From Candidatus Electrothrix scaldis (GTDB taxonomy: Bacteria; Desulfobacterota; Desulfobulbia; Desulfobulbales; Desulfobulbaceae): DNA of 64,000 bases. The translations under genes and the position numbers were made by a program. Under the pieces are notes generated by a model. It made no database searches. It was given only the letters and a program-made list of their open reading frames with translations, and was not told the origin of the DNA. The stretch covers positions 4,553,501 to 4,617,500 of the forward strand of contig CP138355.1 in NCBI GenBank assembly GCA_033584155.1. The letters are read 5' to 3'. Below, one piece after another: positions 18,889 through 27,439 of this stretch. Positions within the stretch are counted from its first letter, which is position 1. The number at the start of each line of letters is the position of its first letter.

Positions 18889-20091
18889 ATGAGAAATAAC
18901 GTCAGAATCCACGTCATCTTAACCCTACTTCTTCTCGCTCTCCCCATAGTCCCGCTTGAGGCCTGGGGGCGCATCAAACTCATCACCCTGCCAATACGGG
19001 AGCGGGTGGAGATCCAGCTTGATCACCCCCAGGCCACCTTAGTAGAAGAAGAACGCATTGTTCCGCTGGTCAAGGGCATCAACCAGGTTGATTTTTCCTG
19101 GGCCAATACTCGTATCTCTCCTGACTCCCTGATCTTTCGGGTCCTGAATGACCCGGATAGCCCTGACCAGGCAGTGAAGGTCCTGTCGGTCAGCTATCCC
19201 CCCAATGAAAATAGCTTGGTATGGGCTGTTTCCTCCACCCATTCCGGTTCAGCTCAGGTACGCATCAGTTATATTCTGGACGGACTGGAGAAAGAGTTCC
19301 ACTATCGGGCAACCGCCACCCATGATGAAAAAAAGCTCAACCTTGCCCAATACCTCCGCCTGAAAAACCTTGCCAATGAAGAGTACAAAGAGAGTAGCAT
19401 CTCAGTTGGTTTCGGAGACCAGCTTACCCGCTCGGTAGGGATTGATGAAACCAAGGATCTCCTGGTGGCAAGATACCCCGAGGTCGTGGTCAGGAAGACC
19501 TACACCGCCGATCTGGCCCAATACGGTTATCTTGATACAGCCAAGAAAAAACTCAAGATCCCCATGCACTATGTGCTCAAGAACGACACAGCCAACGGCC
19601 TGGGTAAAGCATCCCTCCCCTTTGGCAAGACCCGCATCTTCCAGGAGGACGGTCATGGCGGTACCGCCTTTGTGGGTGAGGACTGGGGGAAGTTCACTCC
19701 CCGGGATGACGAAATGTCCCTCTATCTCGGGGTGGCACGCGATATTGTGGTCAAGCGCACCATTGCCCGGAAGGAACGCAAGCGCATTAACGGCAATCTG
19801 TATAATTACGACCTGATCGTGAAATATGAGATAGAGAATTTTAAGGAGAGCCCTGTCACCCTGGATATCGGCGAAACCCTGCGCGGCCTGCGGGCGGAAC
19901 TGGGCTATCAAAATCAACGGGATGTCCAGTGGGAACTGGGGCCAGAAACCACCCTCCTTGGCAAACCGGACGGAGAAAAAAGTGATGCGGATCATCTCCT
20001 TTTCCATGTCGATCTGCCCGCCAAAAAGCCTGAAAGCAAACCGGACAAGCAGATATGCAAGCTCCATATCCTAATGAAAAACGAATGGTGA
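18889..20091 (+). CDS. Secreted DUF4139-type protein, first of two paralogues
   Basis: 400 aa with a signal peptide (residues about 5-26, ending PLEAWG). The body has the DUF4139 pattern: a beta-rich N-terminal part with GINQVDFSWANT near residue 61, and a C-terminal mucoidy/DUF4139-like part with FGKTRIFQEDGHGG and KYEIENFKESPVTLDI. DUF4139 proteins are envelope proteins of unknown function. The second paralogue starts 5 bases after the stop, so they form an operon, and the proteins may work as a pair. AAGGAA precedes the ATG. Confidence 0.7.
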   Translation: MRNNVRIHVILTLLLLALPIVPLEAWGRIKLITLPIRERVEIQLDHPQATLVEEERIVPLVKGINQVDFSWANTRISPDSLIFRVLNDPDSPDQAVKVLSVSYPPNENSLVWAVSSTHSGSAQVRISYILDGLEKEFHYRATATHDEKKLNLAQYLRLKNLANEEYKESSISVGFGDQLTRSVGIDETKDLLVARYPEVVVRKTYTADLAQYGYLDTAKKKLKIPMHYVLKNDTANGLGKASLPFGKTRIFQEDGHGGTAFVGEDWGKFTPRDDEMSLYLGVARDIVVKRTIARKERKRINGNLYNYDLIVKYEIENFKESPVTLDIGETLRGLRAELGYQNQRDVQWELGPETTLLGKPDGEKSDADHLLFHVDLPAKKPESKPDKQICKLHILMKNEW

Positions 20092-20096
20092 TCGCT

Positions 20097-21527
20097 ATGA
20101 AAAGAATACTCTTTCTCGCCCTGCTTGTTCTTACGCCTTTTATTATATTCTTCGGCAGCACGGCAACAGCACGCAACCTGGATCTCTCAACCGTGCCCAA
20201 ACGCAACGCGGTGCAACTCACCATCTATAATTCGGAGGACCTGACCCTGGTCCGCGAAACACGGGTGGTCAGCTTCAAAAAAGGTATCAACCCCTTGCAA
20301 TTCTCCTGGGCCAACACCCTGATTGATCCGACCTCAGTGGAACTCCAGTTCCCAGGCAAGGCACACTCCATCCAGGTGCTGGACACCACCTTCCCCCATG
20401 ACAAACCGCAGATGCTCTATTGGAATGTAGCAAGTGAGCAGGAACAGGAAGCGAAGATTGAGATCAGCTATTTCACCTCCGGTATCAGCTGGTCTGCCGA
20501 CTACACCGCCATTGCCAACCCAGAGGAGACCTTCCTGAGCTTGGAGGGCTTTGTCCGGATACGCAACCAGTCCGGGGAAGAATATGAAAATGCCCAGGTC
20601 CGCCTGGTTGTCGGCAGCATCAACTTAGTGGAGAAAATTGCCGAATTGGCTCAGATCTCGCCAGGAGAAGTGGAGGAACTTGAGGAACAGAACTTCAAGG
20701 TCTATAAGCGCAAGGCGGCTCGGCAAATGATGGAGGCACCATTAGAAACTTTCTACGCCATCGGATCTTCCAGGAAGGATGAAGTGGCAGAAGAACCCAA
20801 AGAGGTAGCCAAAGAGGGGCTGGGAGAATACTTCATCTATACCATCGAAGGCACAGAAACCATCCCCAATGGTTGGGCCAAACAACTCCGCAGCTTTGAA
20901 GCGGCTAAGGTACCCATTAAGGTGGAATATCGCTACCGCCCCAGGGAATATGGTGACCAGTTAGTACGGCTCTACCTCCTGGAAAACGAGATAGCATCAG
21001 GACTCGGCACAACCCCTCTGCCCAATGGCCGGGTGCAGGTGCTGCGGGCCAATGGACGGGGTGGTCTCAGCTTCCTCACCTCCCATGCAATCAAATATGT
21101 TCCCATCGGAGACCGCATTGAACTCAATCTCGGTGCTGATCCAGAGGTTGTCTTTGAACTCATCAGGCTTAAGACCTTCCGGGATAATATCTGGATGCAA
21201 GTCAAAGGGGGTAGCATTTATCACAAGGTGGGCAGCAGGGAGCTCCAGCTGGATGTAAAAAACCGGGTGTCAGGTTGGGATGAACATAAGGAATTCAGTC
21301 AACGCATCCGTAATTACACCGGCAAGCCCATCAAGGTGGCTGTGCGCCGCAGTTACAACGGCGATGTCACCTTTCGCAGCGAACTGAACCCGAAGCTGCA
21401 CGATTACAAAACAGTGGAGTTCTCAGCAGAGGTGCCAAAAGCAGGACGGGTTGACCTCATCCACGAGATCATCACGAGGAACGGCCATAATGCCAAACAG
21501 GATCGGGTGAAGCTGGAAAAGAGGTAA
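20097..21527 (+). CDS. Secreted DUF4139-type protein, second of two paralogues
   Basis: 476 aa from ATG 20097, preceded by GGTGA and starting with a clear signal peptide (MKRILFLALLVLTPF..., ending TATA). A 14-residue longer start at 20055 would overlap the upstream gene and is less likely. It shares with that gene the block KGINPLQFSWANTLIDP, then a distinct acidic segment (EVEELEEQNFK near 200) and a C-terminal DUF4139-like half (IRNYTGKPIKVAVRRSYNGD). Gene duplication followed by divergence is likely. Function unknown; probably periplasmic or outer membrane. Confidence 0.7.
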   Translation: MKRILFLALLVLTPFIIFFGSTATARNLDLSTVPKRNAVQLTIYNSEDLTLVRETRVVSFKKGINPLQFSWANTLIDPTSVELQFPGKAHSIQVLDTTFPHDKPQMLYWNVASEQEQEAKIEISYFTSGISWSADYTAIANPEETFLSLEGFVRIRNQSGEEYENAQVRLVVGSINLVEKIAELAQISPGEVEELEEQNFKVYKRKAARQMMEAPLETFYAIGSSRKDEVAEEPKEVAKEGLGEYFIYTIEGTETIPNGWAKQLRSFEAAKVPIKVEYRYRPREYGDQLVRLYLLENEIASGLGTTPLPNGRVQVLRANGRGGLSFLTSHAIKYVPIGDRIELNLGADPEVVFELIRLKTFRDNIWMQVKGGSIYHKVGSRELQLDVKNRVSGWDEHKEFSQRIRNYTGKPIKVAVRRSYNGDVTFRSELNPKLHDYKTVEFSAEVPKAGRVDLIHEIITRNGHNAKQDRVKLEKR

Positions 21528-21650
21528 TATCTTCTCCGCTCACGAAAAGATACCGCAGAATGACAGGTGACCTCAAACGCACGCTAACCTACTGATTGAG
21601 GGCTATTTACAGGTGGGATTTAATCTGAACAACCGCAGGGACAAATTAAA

Positions 21651-21700
21651 ACCGGGTTACGTACTGAGCACGTACCCGGTCAATTGTAAGAAAAACTTAC
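21651..21700. terminator. Two hairpins downstream of the DUF4139 pair
   Basis: ACCGGGT-T-ACGT at 21651-21662 pairs with ACGT-ACCCGGT ending at 21680, and TGTAAG-AAAAA-CTTACA follows at 21685-21701. No strong T-run, so the terminator call is tentative. They lie between the + strand pair and the convergent toxin-antitoxin operon. Confidence 0.4.
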
Positions 21701-21708
21701 ATAACTGT

Positions 21709-21819
21709 CTAGTGCTAAGTCATGACTAAAGTTTAGGGTTAGCACCTTCAGACCAAATCGAAAGACTGAACAATTATGGAGTAGATCAACCCTAAATTTT
21801 AGCTTTTACAGAGCACTAG
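21709..21819. mobile_element. 111-bp palindromic MITE-like element at the 3' end of the SecB-like gene
   Basis: Outer arms CTAGTGCT (21709-21716) and AGCACTAG (21812-21819) are perfect. After an 11-base diverged spacer, the inner arms AAAGTTTAGGGTT and AACCCTAAATTTT match over 12 of 13. The total is a long imperfect palindrome, typical of a small MITE or a bidirectional terminator. The minus-strand gene's stop codon TAG (21816-21818) lies inside the outer arm, so the element ends that reading frame. No clear target duplication was seen. Confidence 0.55.
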
Positions 21820-22307
21820 TTAATCACCTTTACTTCGATGTCTTTAAGCGCATCTTCAGTTAATTTGTGCAAATTAATTAACGGAAATATGAAAGGAGTA
21901 AAACCTGCGTTAGCCAATAATGACGTTATAGTAGAACGCAAATAAGGCAGTAGCAAAACAGGAAAATGATTTTTTACTATTTTCTCTTCTAGTCCAGCTT
22001 CAAGCCGCTCATCTGACACTTGAAAAAGGCCAGCTATTCCAGCAGATAGCGAGATTGAAGATTCTGACTCTCCATCTGATCTTTCATTGTCAGCTTTCAG
22101 TTCAATTTTAATATCAAGCCCCGCTACGTAACTTTTTTCCTGAGAGAAGAAGGATGGTTGTCTAATAGAGAAAACAATATCCCACATGTCAGCAGGCAGA
22201 TTTCTGGTACTAGCCAACAAGGCCAGATCTGGTTTGATATCAAATTGAAGTCTGTCAACCTTGTATGATACGAACTGAAATTGTGATGTTATGCTGCTAA
22301 TGCCCAT
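21816..22307 (-). CDS. SecB-like chaperone of a toxin-antitoxin-chaperone operon (CmdC-like)
   Basis: 163 aa. The C-terminal half (LLPYLRSTITSLLANAGF and PFIFPLINLHKL) is the SecB family core; the N-terminal half is less conserved. SecB-like chaperones encoded beside toxin-antitoxin pairs protect an unstable antitoxin so that the toxin stays neutralised. Its start overlaps the antitoxin gene by 19 bases on the same strand, showing a single operon. The final codons fall at the edge of a palindromic element that supplies the stop, so the tail may differ from the ancestral one. General SecB is less likely because of the context. Confidence 0.8.
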   Translation of the reverse strand: MGISSITSQFQFVSYKVDRLQFDIKPDLALLASTRNLPADMWDIVFSIRQPSFFSQEKSYVAGLDIKIELKADNERSDGESESSISLSAGIAGLFQVSDERLEAGLEEKIVKNHFPVLLLPYLRSTITSLLANAGFTPFIFPLINLHKLTEDALKDIEVKVIN

Positions 22308-22573
22308 AATGGTTCAGTCGTTACAGAGTAATCATTAGTAGAAGACGAATCCACTGTAAAACCCGAAGGTATAGAGGAAATCATACGCAATTTATTGTCA
22401 TAACGATTGGTTATTTTTCCACACTCATCGAATGAATAAAGCTCTTTCATACTTTTATATACATCCCCTTCGGTACGTGTTTCCAGAAGAGCTTTAAAAG
22501 CCTCAGAGTCCATCTTGCTCAGCTTGTCAAAAACTCGTTTAGCTGCTGCCTTTACCTTCTCGCTGTTTTTCAT
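22289..22573 (-). CDS. Antitoxin of a toxin-antitoxin-chaperone operon (CmdA-like)
   Basis: 94 aa, no family recognised. The N-terminal half is a charged helical segment (KVKAAAKRVFDKLSKMD), the rest is low in structure, and the end is hydrophobic: EPLWALAA. A C-terminal hydrophobic tail with an aromatic residue is what chaperone-addiction (ChAD) sequences look like in SecB-dependent antitoxins. It overlaps the toxin gene by 35 bases upstream and the SecB-like gene by 19 bases downstream. The antitoxin role is inferred from this arrangement. Confidence 0.6.
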   Translation of the reverse strand: MKNSEKVKAAAKRVFDKLSKMDSEAFKALLETRTEGDVYKSMKELYSFDECGKITNRYDNKLRMISSIPSGFTVDSSSTNDYSVTTEPLWALAA

Positions 22574-23126
22574 TTTTCACCCCCACGTTTTCCAACGTTT
22601 TAGCTCCATTTATCAGAATGCATTGCGAATCTCTTGCTACATAACATAGCGGAGACCCGGCAAGCTGAGTAGGGTAGCAGTTTGGTAACGCTTTAGTTGG
22701 TGCATAAGCACGAACTTTATATAGCTTAATGATTACATCAAGCTCTTTTTCCATTAGCTCAATAAACAAATCATAAAATTTTTCACTGCATTCGCGTGAA
22801 TCCTCAGCATTATGCTGTTTGATAAGATTAAGGAATATGCTTTTTACTTCATCTGATTCAATATCAAGATATTGCTCAGGTAACACATCAAATGATGCAG
22901 TTATAACAACACATCTTTTATCTGGGTCTTTACTGAACGTCCCTGCTTTAATGCATTTTAAATACCACCCTACAGCAAGTTCCTCTGCGTAAGCAGATTT
23001 AACCCAAAAATATGCGCCTGCTCCGCGTAAACCAGAATTACGACATTTAAATCCATCTGAACCTATTGATTCGTAGCGTGATACAGTTGTCCCATGTGTT
23101 CCAACTAAGTCCAATGATCCATTCAT
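22539..23126 (-). CDS. ADP-ribosyltransferase-like toxin (CmdT-like)
   Basis: 195 aa. The N-terminus reads VGTHGTTVSRYESI then GLRGAGAYFW, matching the H...Y core of PARP/diphtheria-toxin-type ADP-ribosyltransferases, with His11 and Tyr39 as NAD-binding candidates. The third catalytic residue cannot be placed with certainty. An ART, a small antitoxin and a SecB-like chaperone in this order is the composition of CmdTAC, an anti-phage system whose toxin modifies mRNA. The ATG at 23126 has no clear ribosome site. A possible promoter on the minus strand is TATAAT at 23237-23242 with a weak -35 (TACTTG, 23260-23265, spacer 17). Confidence 0.65.
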   Translation of the reverse strand: MNGSLDLVGTHGTTVSRYESIGSDGFKCRNSGLRGAGAYFWVKSAYAEELAVGWYLKCIKAGTFSKDPDKRCVVITASFDVLPEQYLDIESDEVKSIFLNLIKQHNAEDSRECSEKFYDLFIELMEKELDVIIKLYKVRAYAPTKALPNCYPTQLAGSPLCYVARDSQCILINGAKTLENVGVKNEKQREGKGSS

Positions 23127-24051
23127 ATGATTAAAGTTGAGTACTGCTCATAGTTAAGTACCCGCTTATATTGATTCACTAAACGGATACCGAAACCAAA
23201 GAAAGTTACTCAGTAATACCCGTCAATGAAAGGTATATTATAGTATATAGCAAAGTATACAAGTACAAAAAGGATAAAATTAGCTAAAAGAGATCCCCCC
23301 TTCCGTTATCACAACACAAAATCAAACCACGCAGCTAGCGGAACACAGGTCGGGGTAAGATTTGTACTCAAAAGTGCTGTTTCAGCTAGCTACCAGACTG
23401 GGAAAGTTGATGGTTTCGTAAAAAGTCCAGTTTTGCGAAAAACACCTCGCAACTCATTGAGTTATCGTTATCGATTTGCCGTTTTTTGACTTTTTGCCAA
23501 ACCATCAAAGTTTACTCCGCAAGTATTCTCTACGCCACATAACGACCACCTAGAATCAAGACAAATCCATCTGTCACTCAAAGAACTTTGACGAAACCTG
23601 TAATTTCCCGTATACTGTGCGAGTTATTTTGCAGAACCATCTTATGAACACACCAACACATATGACCGCTTTCTTATACTTTTCTTACTGACTGTGCCGC
23701 AAGGAGCCGCCCCGGGTAGGGTGGACAAATCACAGGCGCATATCCCTCTCCTCTTCCTGAGCTAACTCTCCCAGAGTTTCAGCCCTTCAAGAAGCCGTAG
23801 ATGAGATCTCGCCTGTTCTTTGCAGGCCCATCAAGGTTATTGAAGGATTGAAACAGTCCTTTCTGTTTCATTCATTTTCAGCTGCTGTTCACGACAACAG
23901 GATCAACAAGGAGAGTTACGCCCTTGCGTTGAGACGAACTGCTCCCACCTTGCTCGTTTCTTCACACTGCAAGCGAGCCAAACGATTCCCCTTGTTATCC
24001 TGAACATCCAGCTGAGCACCGTTGAACATCTGAATAAAAAAAGAGAGAAGT
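23127..24051. other. 925-bp intergenic region without a supported gene
   Basis: Holds the likely promoter of the ART operon (around 23237-23265, minus strand), a 100-bp MITE at 23408-23507, and an 8-bp hairpin TGAAACAG-TCCTTT-CTGTTTCA at 23849-23870. Open frames near 23903-24133 on the minus strand lack ribosome sites and family resemblance. The last part is the leader of the Tat-exported binding protein. Confidence 0.5.
23408..23507. mobile_element. 100-bp MITE-like element with 4-bp target duplication
   Basis: Ends TGATGGTTTCGTAAAAAGTC and, inverted, GACTTTTTGCCAAACCATCA, matching at about 17 of 20 positions. It is bracketed by AAGT at 23404-23407 and 23508-23511. The interior has no coding frame. 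TTTCGTAAAAAGTC-type ends are common in dispersed repeats of Desulfobacterota. Confidence 0.6.
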
Positions 24052-24915
24052 ATGGTTGCAAGGAGTAATTCGACCAACGGACAACGAAGAGATTTCCTGA
24101 AAACTGCCGGAGCCGCCATGCTGGCCAGTGCAATTCCCTGGAGTCAGGCCAAAGCCAACGAATTTGCTAGACAGAGCCTCCAGGTTTGGTCCTGCGGTGG
24201 TTTAGCAGAGGCATTTATGCAGGCCAATGCACTGTACGAGGAAAAAACCGGCATCACCATCAGCTATACTGGGGCCTTTGCCGCGGCCCTGGGCAAATCA
24301 CTCCTGGCCAATGGCCGGACAGAGGTCTTTGCCGGACGGGTTTTGGAACTGGCTCAGAAGCTCCGCTCTGCGGGCAAGATGGTCTTTTTCAAGCCCCTTT
24401 GCTTCACCCAGTACGTCATGATCACCCCTAAGGGGAATCCAGCCGGGATCAACACGATCCAGGATCTGGCCCGCCCCGGTGTCAAGGTGGTGCTGGCCCC
24501 GGATGCCTCACCGCCTGGCGGGGCAGCGGTGCTCAAACTGCTGGAAAAGACCGGGGTGAAAGATGCTGCCCTGGCCAATACCGTGGTTCAAGGTTCCTGC
24601 GTGCAGGAAATTATGACAAGTATCATTGATGGCACCGGCGATGTGGCTGTGGTGGAAAAACGCCTGACCCGGATTCCCAATTTCCAGGGACAAACTGAGG
24701 TTGTCCCCCTACCAGACAACCAACAACCGCCTCCTCCCCTGCCCTTTACCATCGGCATGATGGAGGATGCTCAAAATCCTGACTTAGCCCGTGACTATAT
24801 AGCCTTTATCCTCTCGGAACAGGGACAGGCCTGCTTTGAACGACAGGGATTTATCCCGGCCCTCTCTGCCAAGGGACAGGAGTTGGTTGAAAAACTAGGG
24901 GTGAAAGATGCCTGA
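24052..24915 (+). CDS. Tat-exported substrate-binding protein, ModA-like
   Basis: 287 aa. The start carries a twin-arginine signal, GQRRDFLKTAGAAMLAS, usually used for proteins exported folded, often with a cofactor. The body is a type-2 periplasmic binding fold resembling molybdate/tungstate-binding ModA (LQVWSCGGLAEAF near 45; DLARPGVKVVLAPDAS near 145; FILSEQGQACFERQGF near 260). No permease or ATPase gene is adjacent. It overlaps the next gene by 8 bases, a membrane ferredoxin. Substrate is not known: molybdate, tungstate or an organic ligand are possible. A Tat signal on a binding protein is unusual and fits the redox neighbours. Confidence 0.75.
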   Translation: MVARSNSTNGQRRDFLKTAGAAMLASAIPWSQAKANEFARQSLQVWSCGGLAEAFMQANALYEEKTGITISYTGAFAAALGKSLLANGRTEVFAGRVLELAQKLRSAGKMVFFKPLCFTQYVMITPKGNPAGINTIQDLARPGVKVVLAPDASPPGGAAVLKLLEKTGVKDAALANTVVQGSCVQEIMTSIIDGTGDVAVVEKRLTRIPNFQGQTEVVPLPDNQQPPPPLPFTIGMMEDAQNPDLARDYIAFILSEQGQACFERQGFIPALSAKGQELVEKLGVKDA

Positions 24916-25684
24916 GAAAAAGAAAAGCCGTCTGATCCTGTTTCGCCGTACGGTGCAGGGCGGTATGCTCCTGCTGCTCGGCCAATGGTCTTTTTATGGA
25001 GTTTTCCGGTGCCCCTTTGCCGTGCCCTTTATCAACTGCCAGAGCTGCCCGGTCATCACCTGCTGGGGCAGGATTACCAACCTGTTCTGGGGTTTCTGGC
25101 TTTCCCTGCCCATCATCGGCCTGCTCTTTGGCCGGGCCTTTTGCAGCTGGGGCTGCCCTGGTGGACTGCTATCTCAGCTCTCTGCCAAGGTGGCGCCGTT
25201 CAAACTCGCAGGCAAGAACGCATTCAATCGCTTTGCTCCGTACGGAAAATACCTGGCCCTGCTTACGGTTCTGGTGCTCTGGCTCGTATTGAACAATCCG
25301 CGCTGGGCAATACCGATCCGAATCGGCGAGTTCATGAACTCCATCCACCTGACCTTTGAACACGCAAATACCGCTTGGTTGATCCGCAGCCTGACGGTGC
25401 TCGCTTTTCTCTCTGCCGGGCTCATCTTCTCCAATCTCTGGTGCCGGATTGCCTGCCCCACTGGCGGCTTGCTGGAGCTGTTCAGGCGTCCGGCCCTTTT
25501 CAGCTTCTACACCACCGAACAATGCAACAACTGCAATGCCTGTCAAGGTGCCTGCGACATGGGAACCCGACCGGCAAAAAGCAACTGCACCAACTGCGGG
25601 GACTGCCAAAGCGCCTGTCCCCGCAACGCGATTCAATTCGGGCGTCCAAAGCCCAAGAATAAAAATAGAACAACTCAAAAATAA
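24908..25684 (+). CDS. NapH-like membrane ferredoxin
   Basis: 258 aa with about four membrane helices. Conserved segments are CPFAVPF and CQSCPVITCWG in the first loop, FCSWGCPGGLL near residue 78, WCRIACPTGGLL near 178, and two C-terminal Cys sets, CNNCNACQGAC and CTNCGDCQSACP, each suited to a [4Fe-4S] cluster. NapH/CcoG relatives pass electrons from the quinone pool to periplasmic acceptors. It overlaps the Tat-exported protein gene upstream and is 31 bases before the transglutaminase-rhodanese gene, so these three probably form one transcript. There is no nap operon here, so the electron acceptor is unknown. Confidence 0.82.
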   Translation: MPEKKKSRLILFRRTVQGGMLLLLGQWSFYGVFRCPFAVPFINCQSCPVITCWGRITNLFWGFWLSLPIIGLLFGRAFCSWGCPGGLLSQLSAKVAPFKLAGKNAFNRFAPYGKYLALLTVLVLWLVLNNPRWAIPIRIGEFMNSIHLTFEHANTAWLIRSLTVLAFLSAGLIFSNLWCRIACPTGGLLELFRRPALFSFYTTEQCNNCNACQGACDMGTRPAKSNCTNCGDCQSACPRNAIQFGRPKPKNKNRTTQK

Positions 25685-25714
25685 ACCAATGAACCACAAA
25701 CAAAAGGAGTAGCA

Positions 25715-27406
25715 ATGAGGAAGAAAATCGCATTACTCACCCTGCTGTTCTCTGCCCTGTCTGTTGCAGGGGCATGGGGAAAAACAGCCTGTGGGGTCAT
25801 CATGATGGACGTGAATCTGTCCCAGCATGCCCAGGACAAGGAAGTCCAGCTCTGGCTCCCGTATCCTGAGTCAGATGATGATCAAACCATCAGCAACATC
25901 TTCATGCATGGAGACTATGCCGAAGCAAAGGTCTATCGTGATAAGGTCTTCAATACCCCCATGCTCTATGCCCACTGGGACAAGGATGTCACCAGCAGAA
26001 AACTCACTCTTTCCTTCCAGGCAGAGCGCAAGGAAGTCACCCGCCCGGAGTTCCCTGCAAAGGAAGCTGACTGGAATCCAGAAGACTTTGCCAAATATCT
26101 CGCTCCCACCAAGCTAGGGCCTCTTGACGGAGAGGTAAAAAAACTGTCTGACGAGATCACCAAGGGCAAGACCACAGTGTTAGAAAAAGCCAAAGCTATC
26201 TATGACTGGACCGTGGAACACACCTTCCGTGATCCAGAAACCAGAGGTTGTGGCGAGGGAGATGTCTGCAAGCTCCTGAAAAGGCCTGGTGGAAAATGTG
26301 CCGATATCAGCTCGGTCTATATTGCCCTGGCTCGCGCTGCTGGCGTGCCCTGCCGTGAGGTGCTCGGCATTCGTATGGGGAAAAAGGCGGTGCAGGATAT
26401 CACCTCCTGGCAGCATTGCTGGGCAGAGTTCTACCTGCCCGGTCATGGCTGGGTTGCAATTGATCCGGCTGATGTACGCAAAAAAATGCTCGTGGAAAAA
26501 CTGGAGCTGAATGATCCCAAGACCGAGGCATACCGGGAATACTTCTGGGGTGGACTTGATCCTTTCCGGGTAAAACTGGGGGAGGGTCGAGATCTGGTGC
26601 TGAATCCGCCTCAACACGGCGAGCCGGTGAACTACCTTATGTATCCCTTTGCTCAGGTCGGCGAAGATACCCTGGACTGGCTTGCTCCGACAAAATTCAG
26701 CTACACCATCAGCTATCATCAGCTGCACCAGGACGGCTACGCCCTGATTAACACCGCTACTCTGAAAAAGCTCCTTGATATGGAACCGGCTGATCTGCTG
26801 GTAGTGGATGCCCGAAATCCTGAGGAATTCCAGGAAGTGCATATCAAGGGGGCGATCAATGTGCCGCAGAAGAAGTTCAAGAAATATGCCGACCTCCTGC
26901 CCAAGGAGAAATCGGCCCGGATCGTCTTTTATTGCAACGGGGTAAAATGTGGAAAAAGCCGTAAGGCAGCCAAAGCAGCTCTGAAAATGGGCTATAAACG
27001 TATCTTTGTTTACGCCGAGGGCATGCCGGTTTGGGAAGAAGCGGGAATGCCCATCTATGCAGGACCGGATTACGAAAAACGAGTTGAGACGACCAAGCTC
27101 TCTCCGGCGGAACTGAACGCCCTTGTCGAGAGCAAGGCAGATACCTTTATCGTAGTTGATGTGCGGGATCCAGAGGAGTTCAAAAAGGGACATGTTCCCG
27201 GCGCCATCAATATCCCTTCCCCCACCTTTGCCTCCCAGTCCGAGGTATTGGATAAAGACAAGCAGATCATCGTCTATTGCAGCGGTGGCGGTCGAAGCTA
27301 TAACGCCTATCGTAAGCTGATGAAGCTGGGGTATAAAGATATCCGTCAGGCAATTTTCTTTGATTGGCAGGAGGCGGGTTTGCCGGTGGAGAAGTCTGAG
27401 GAGTAG
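25715..27406 (+). CDS. Secreted transglutaminase-like protein fused to two rhodanese domains
   Basis: 563 aa. Signal peptide about 1-22 (ending AGAWG). Transglutaminase-like domain about 150-270 with triad Cys195 (GGKCADIS), His234 (WQHCWAEF) and Asp250 (AIDPAD). Rhodanese domain 1 about 345-450 with Cys407 and a second Cys412 (YCNGVKCGKS); rhodanese domain 2 about 465-560 with Cys522 (YCSGGGRSY). All catalytic residues are present. The fusion suggests a periplasmic enzyme acting on a peptide or thiol substrate with sulfur transfer, but no substrate is known. AGGAG precedes the ATG. A terminator follows. Confidence 0.85.
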   Translation: MRKKIALLTLLFSALSVAGAWGKTACGVIMMDVNLSQHAQDKEVQLWLPYPESDDDQTISNIFMHGDYAEAKVYRDKVFNTPMLYAHWDKDVTSRKLTLSFQAERKEVTRPEFPAKEADWNPEDFAKYLAPTKLGPLDGEVKKLSDEITKGKTTVLEKAKAIYDWTVEHTFRDPETRGCGEGDVCKLLKRPGGKCADISSVYIALARAAGVPCREVLGIRMGKKAVQDITSWQHCWAEFYLPGHGWVAIDPADVRKKMLVEKLELNDPKTEAYREYFWGGLDPFRVKLGEGRDLVLNPPQHGEPVNYLMYPFAQVGEDTLDWLAPTKFSYTISYHQLHQDGYALINTATLKKLLDMEPADLLVVDARNPEEFQEVHIKGAINVPQKKFKKYADLLPKEKSARIVFYCNGVKCGKSRKAAKAALKMGYKRIFVYAEGMPVWEEAGMPIYAGPDYEKRVETTKLSPAELNALVESKADTFIVVDVRDPEEFKKGHVPGAINIPSPTFASQSEVLDKDKQIIVYCSGGGRSYNAYRKLMKLGYKDIRQAIFFDWQEAGLPVEKSEE

Positions 27407-27439
27407 GATTTGCTCTGTTTCTCCCGGAGAAGTAAAAAA

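Noticed and set aside
23903-24133. 76-aa frame on the minus strand
   Set aside because: It overlaps the start of the Tat-exported protein and has no family features.
24052-25684. Periplasmic nitrate reductase (nap) operon
   Set aside because: Only a NapH-like protein is present; napA, napB and napG are missing.
26180-27193. 337-aa frame on the minus strand
   Set aside because: It is opposite the transglutaminase-rhodanese gene, whose catalytic motifs are clear.
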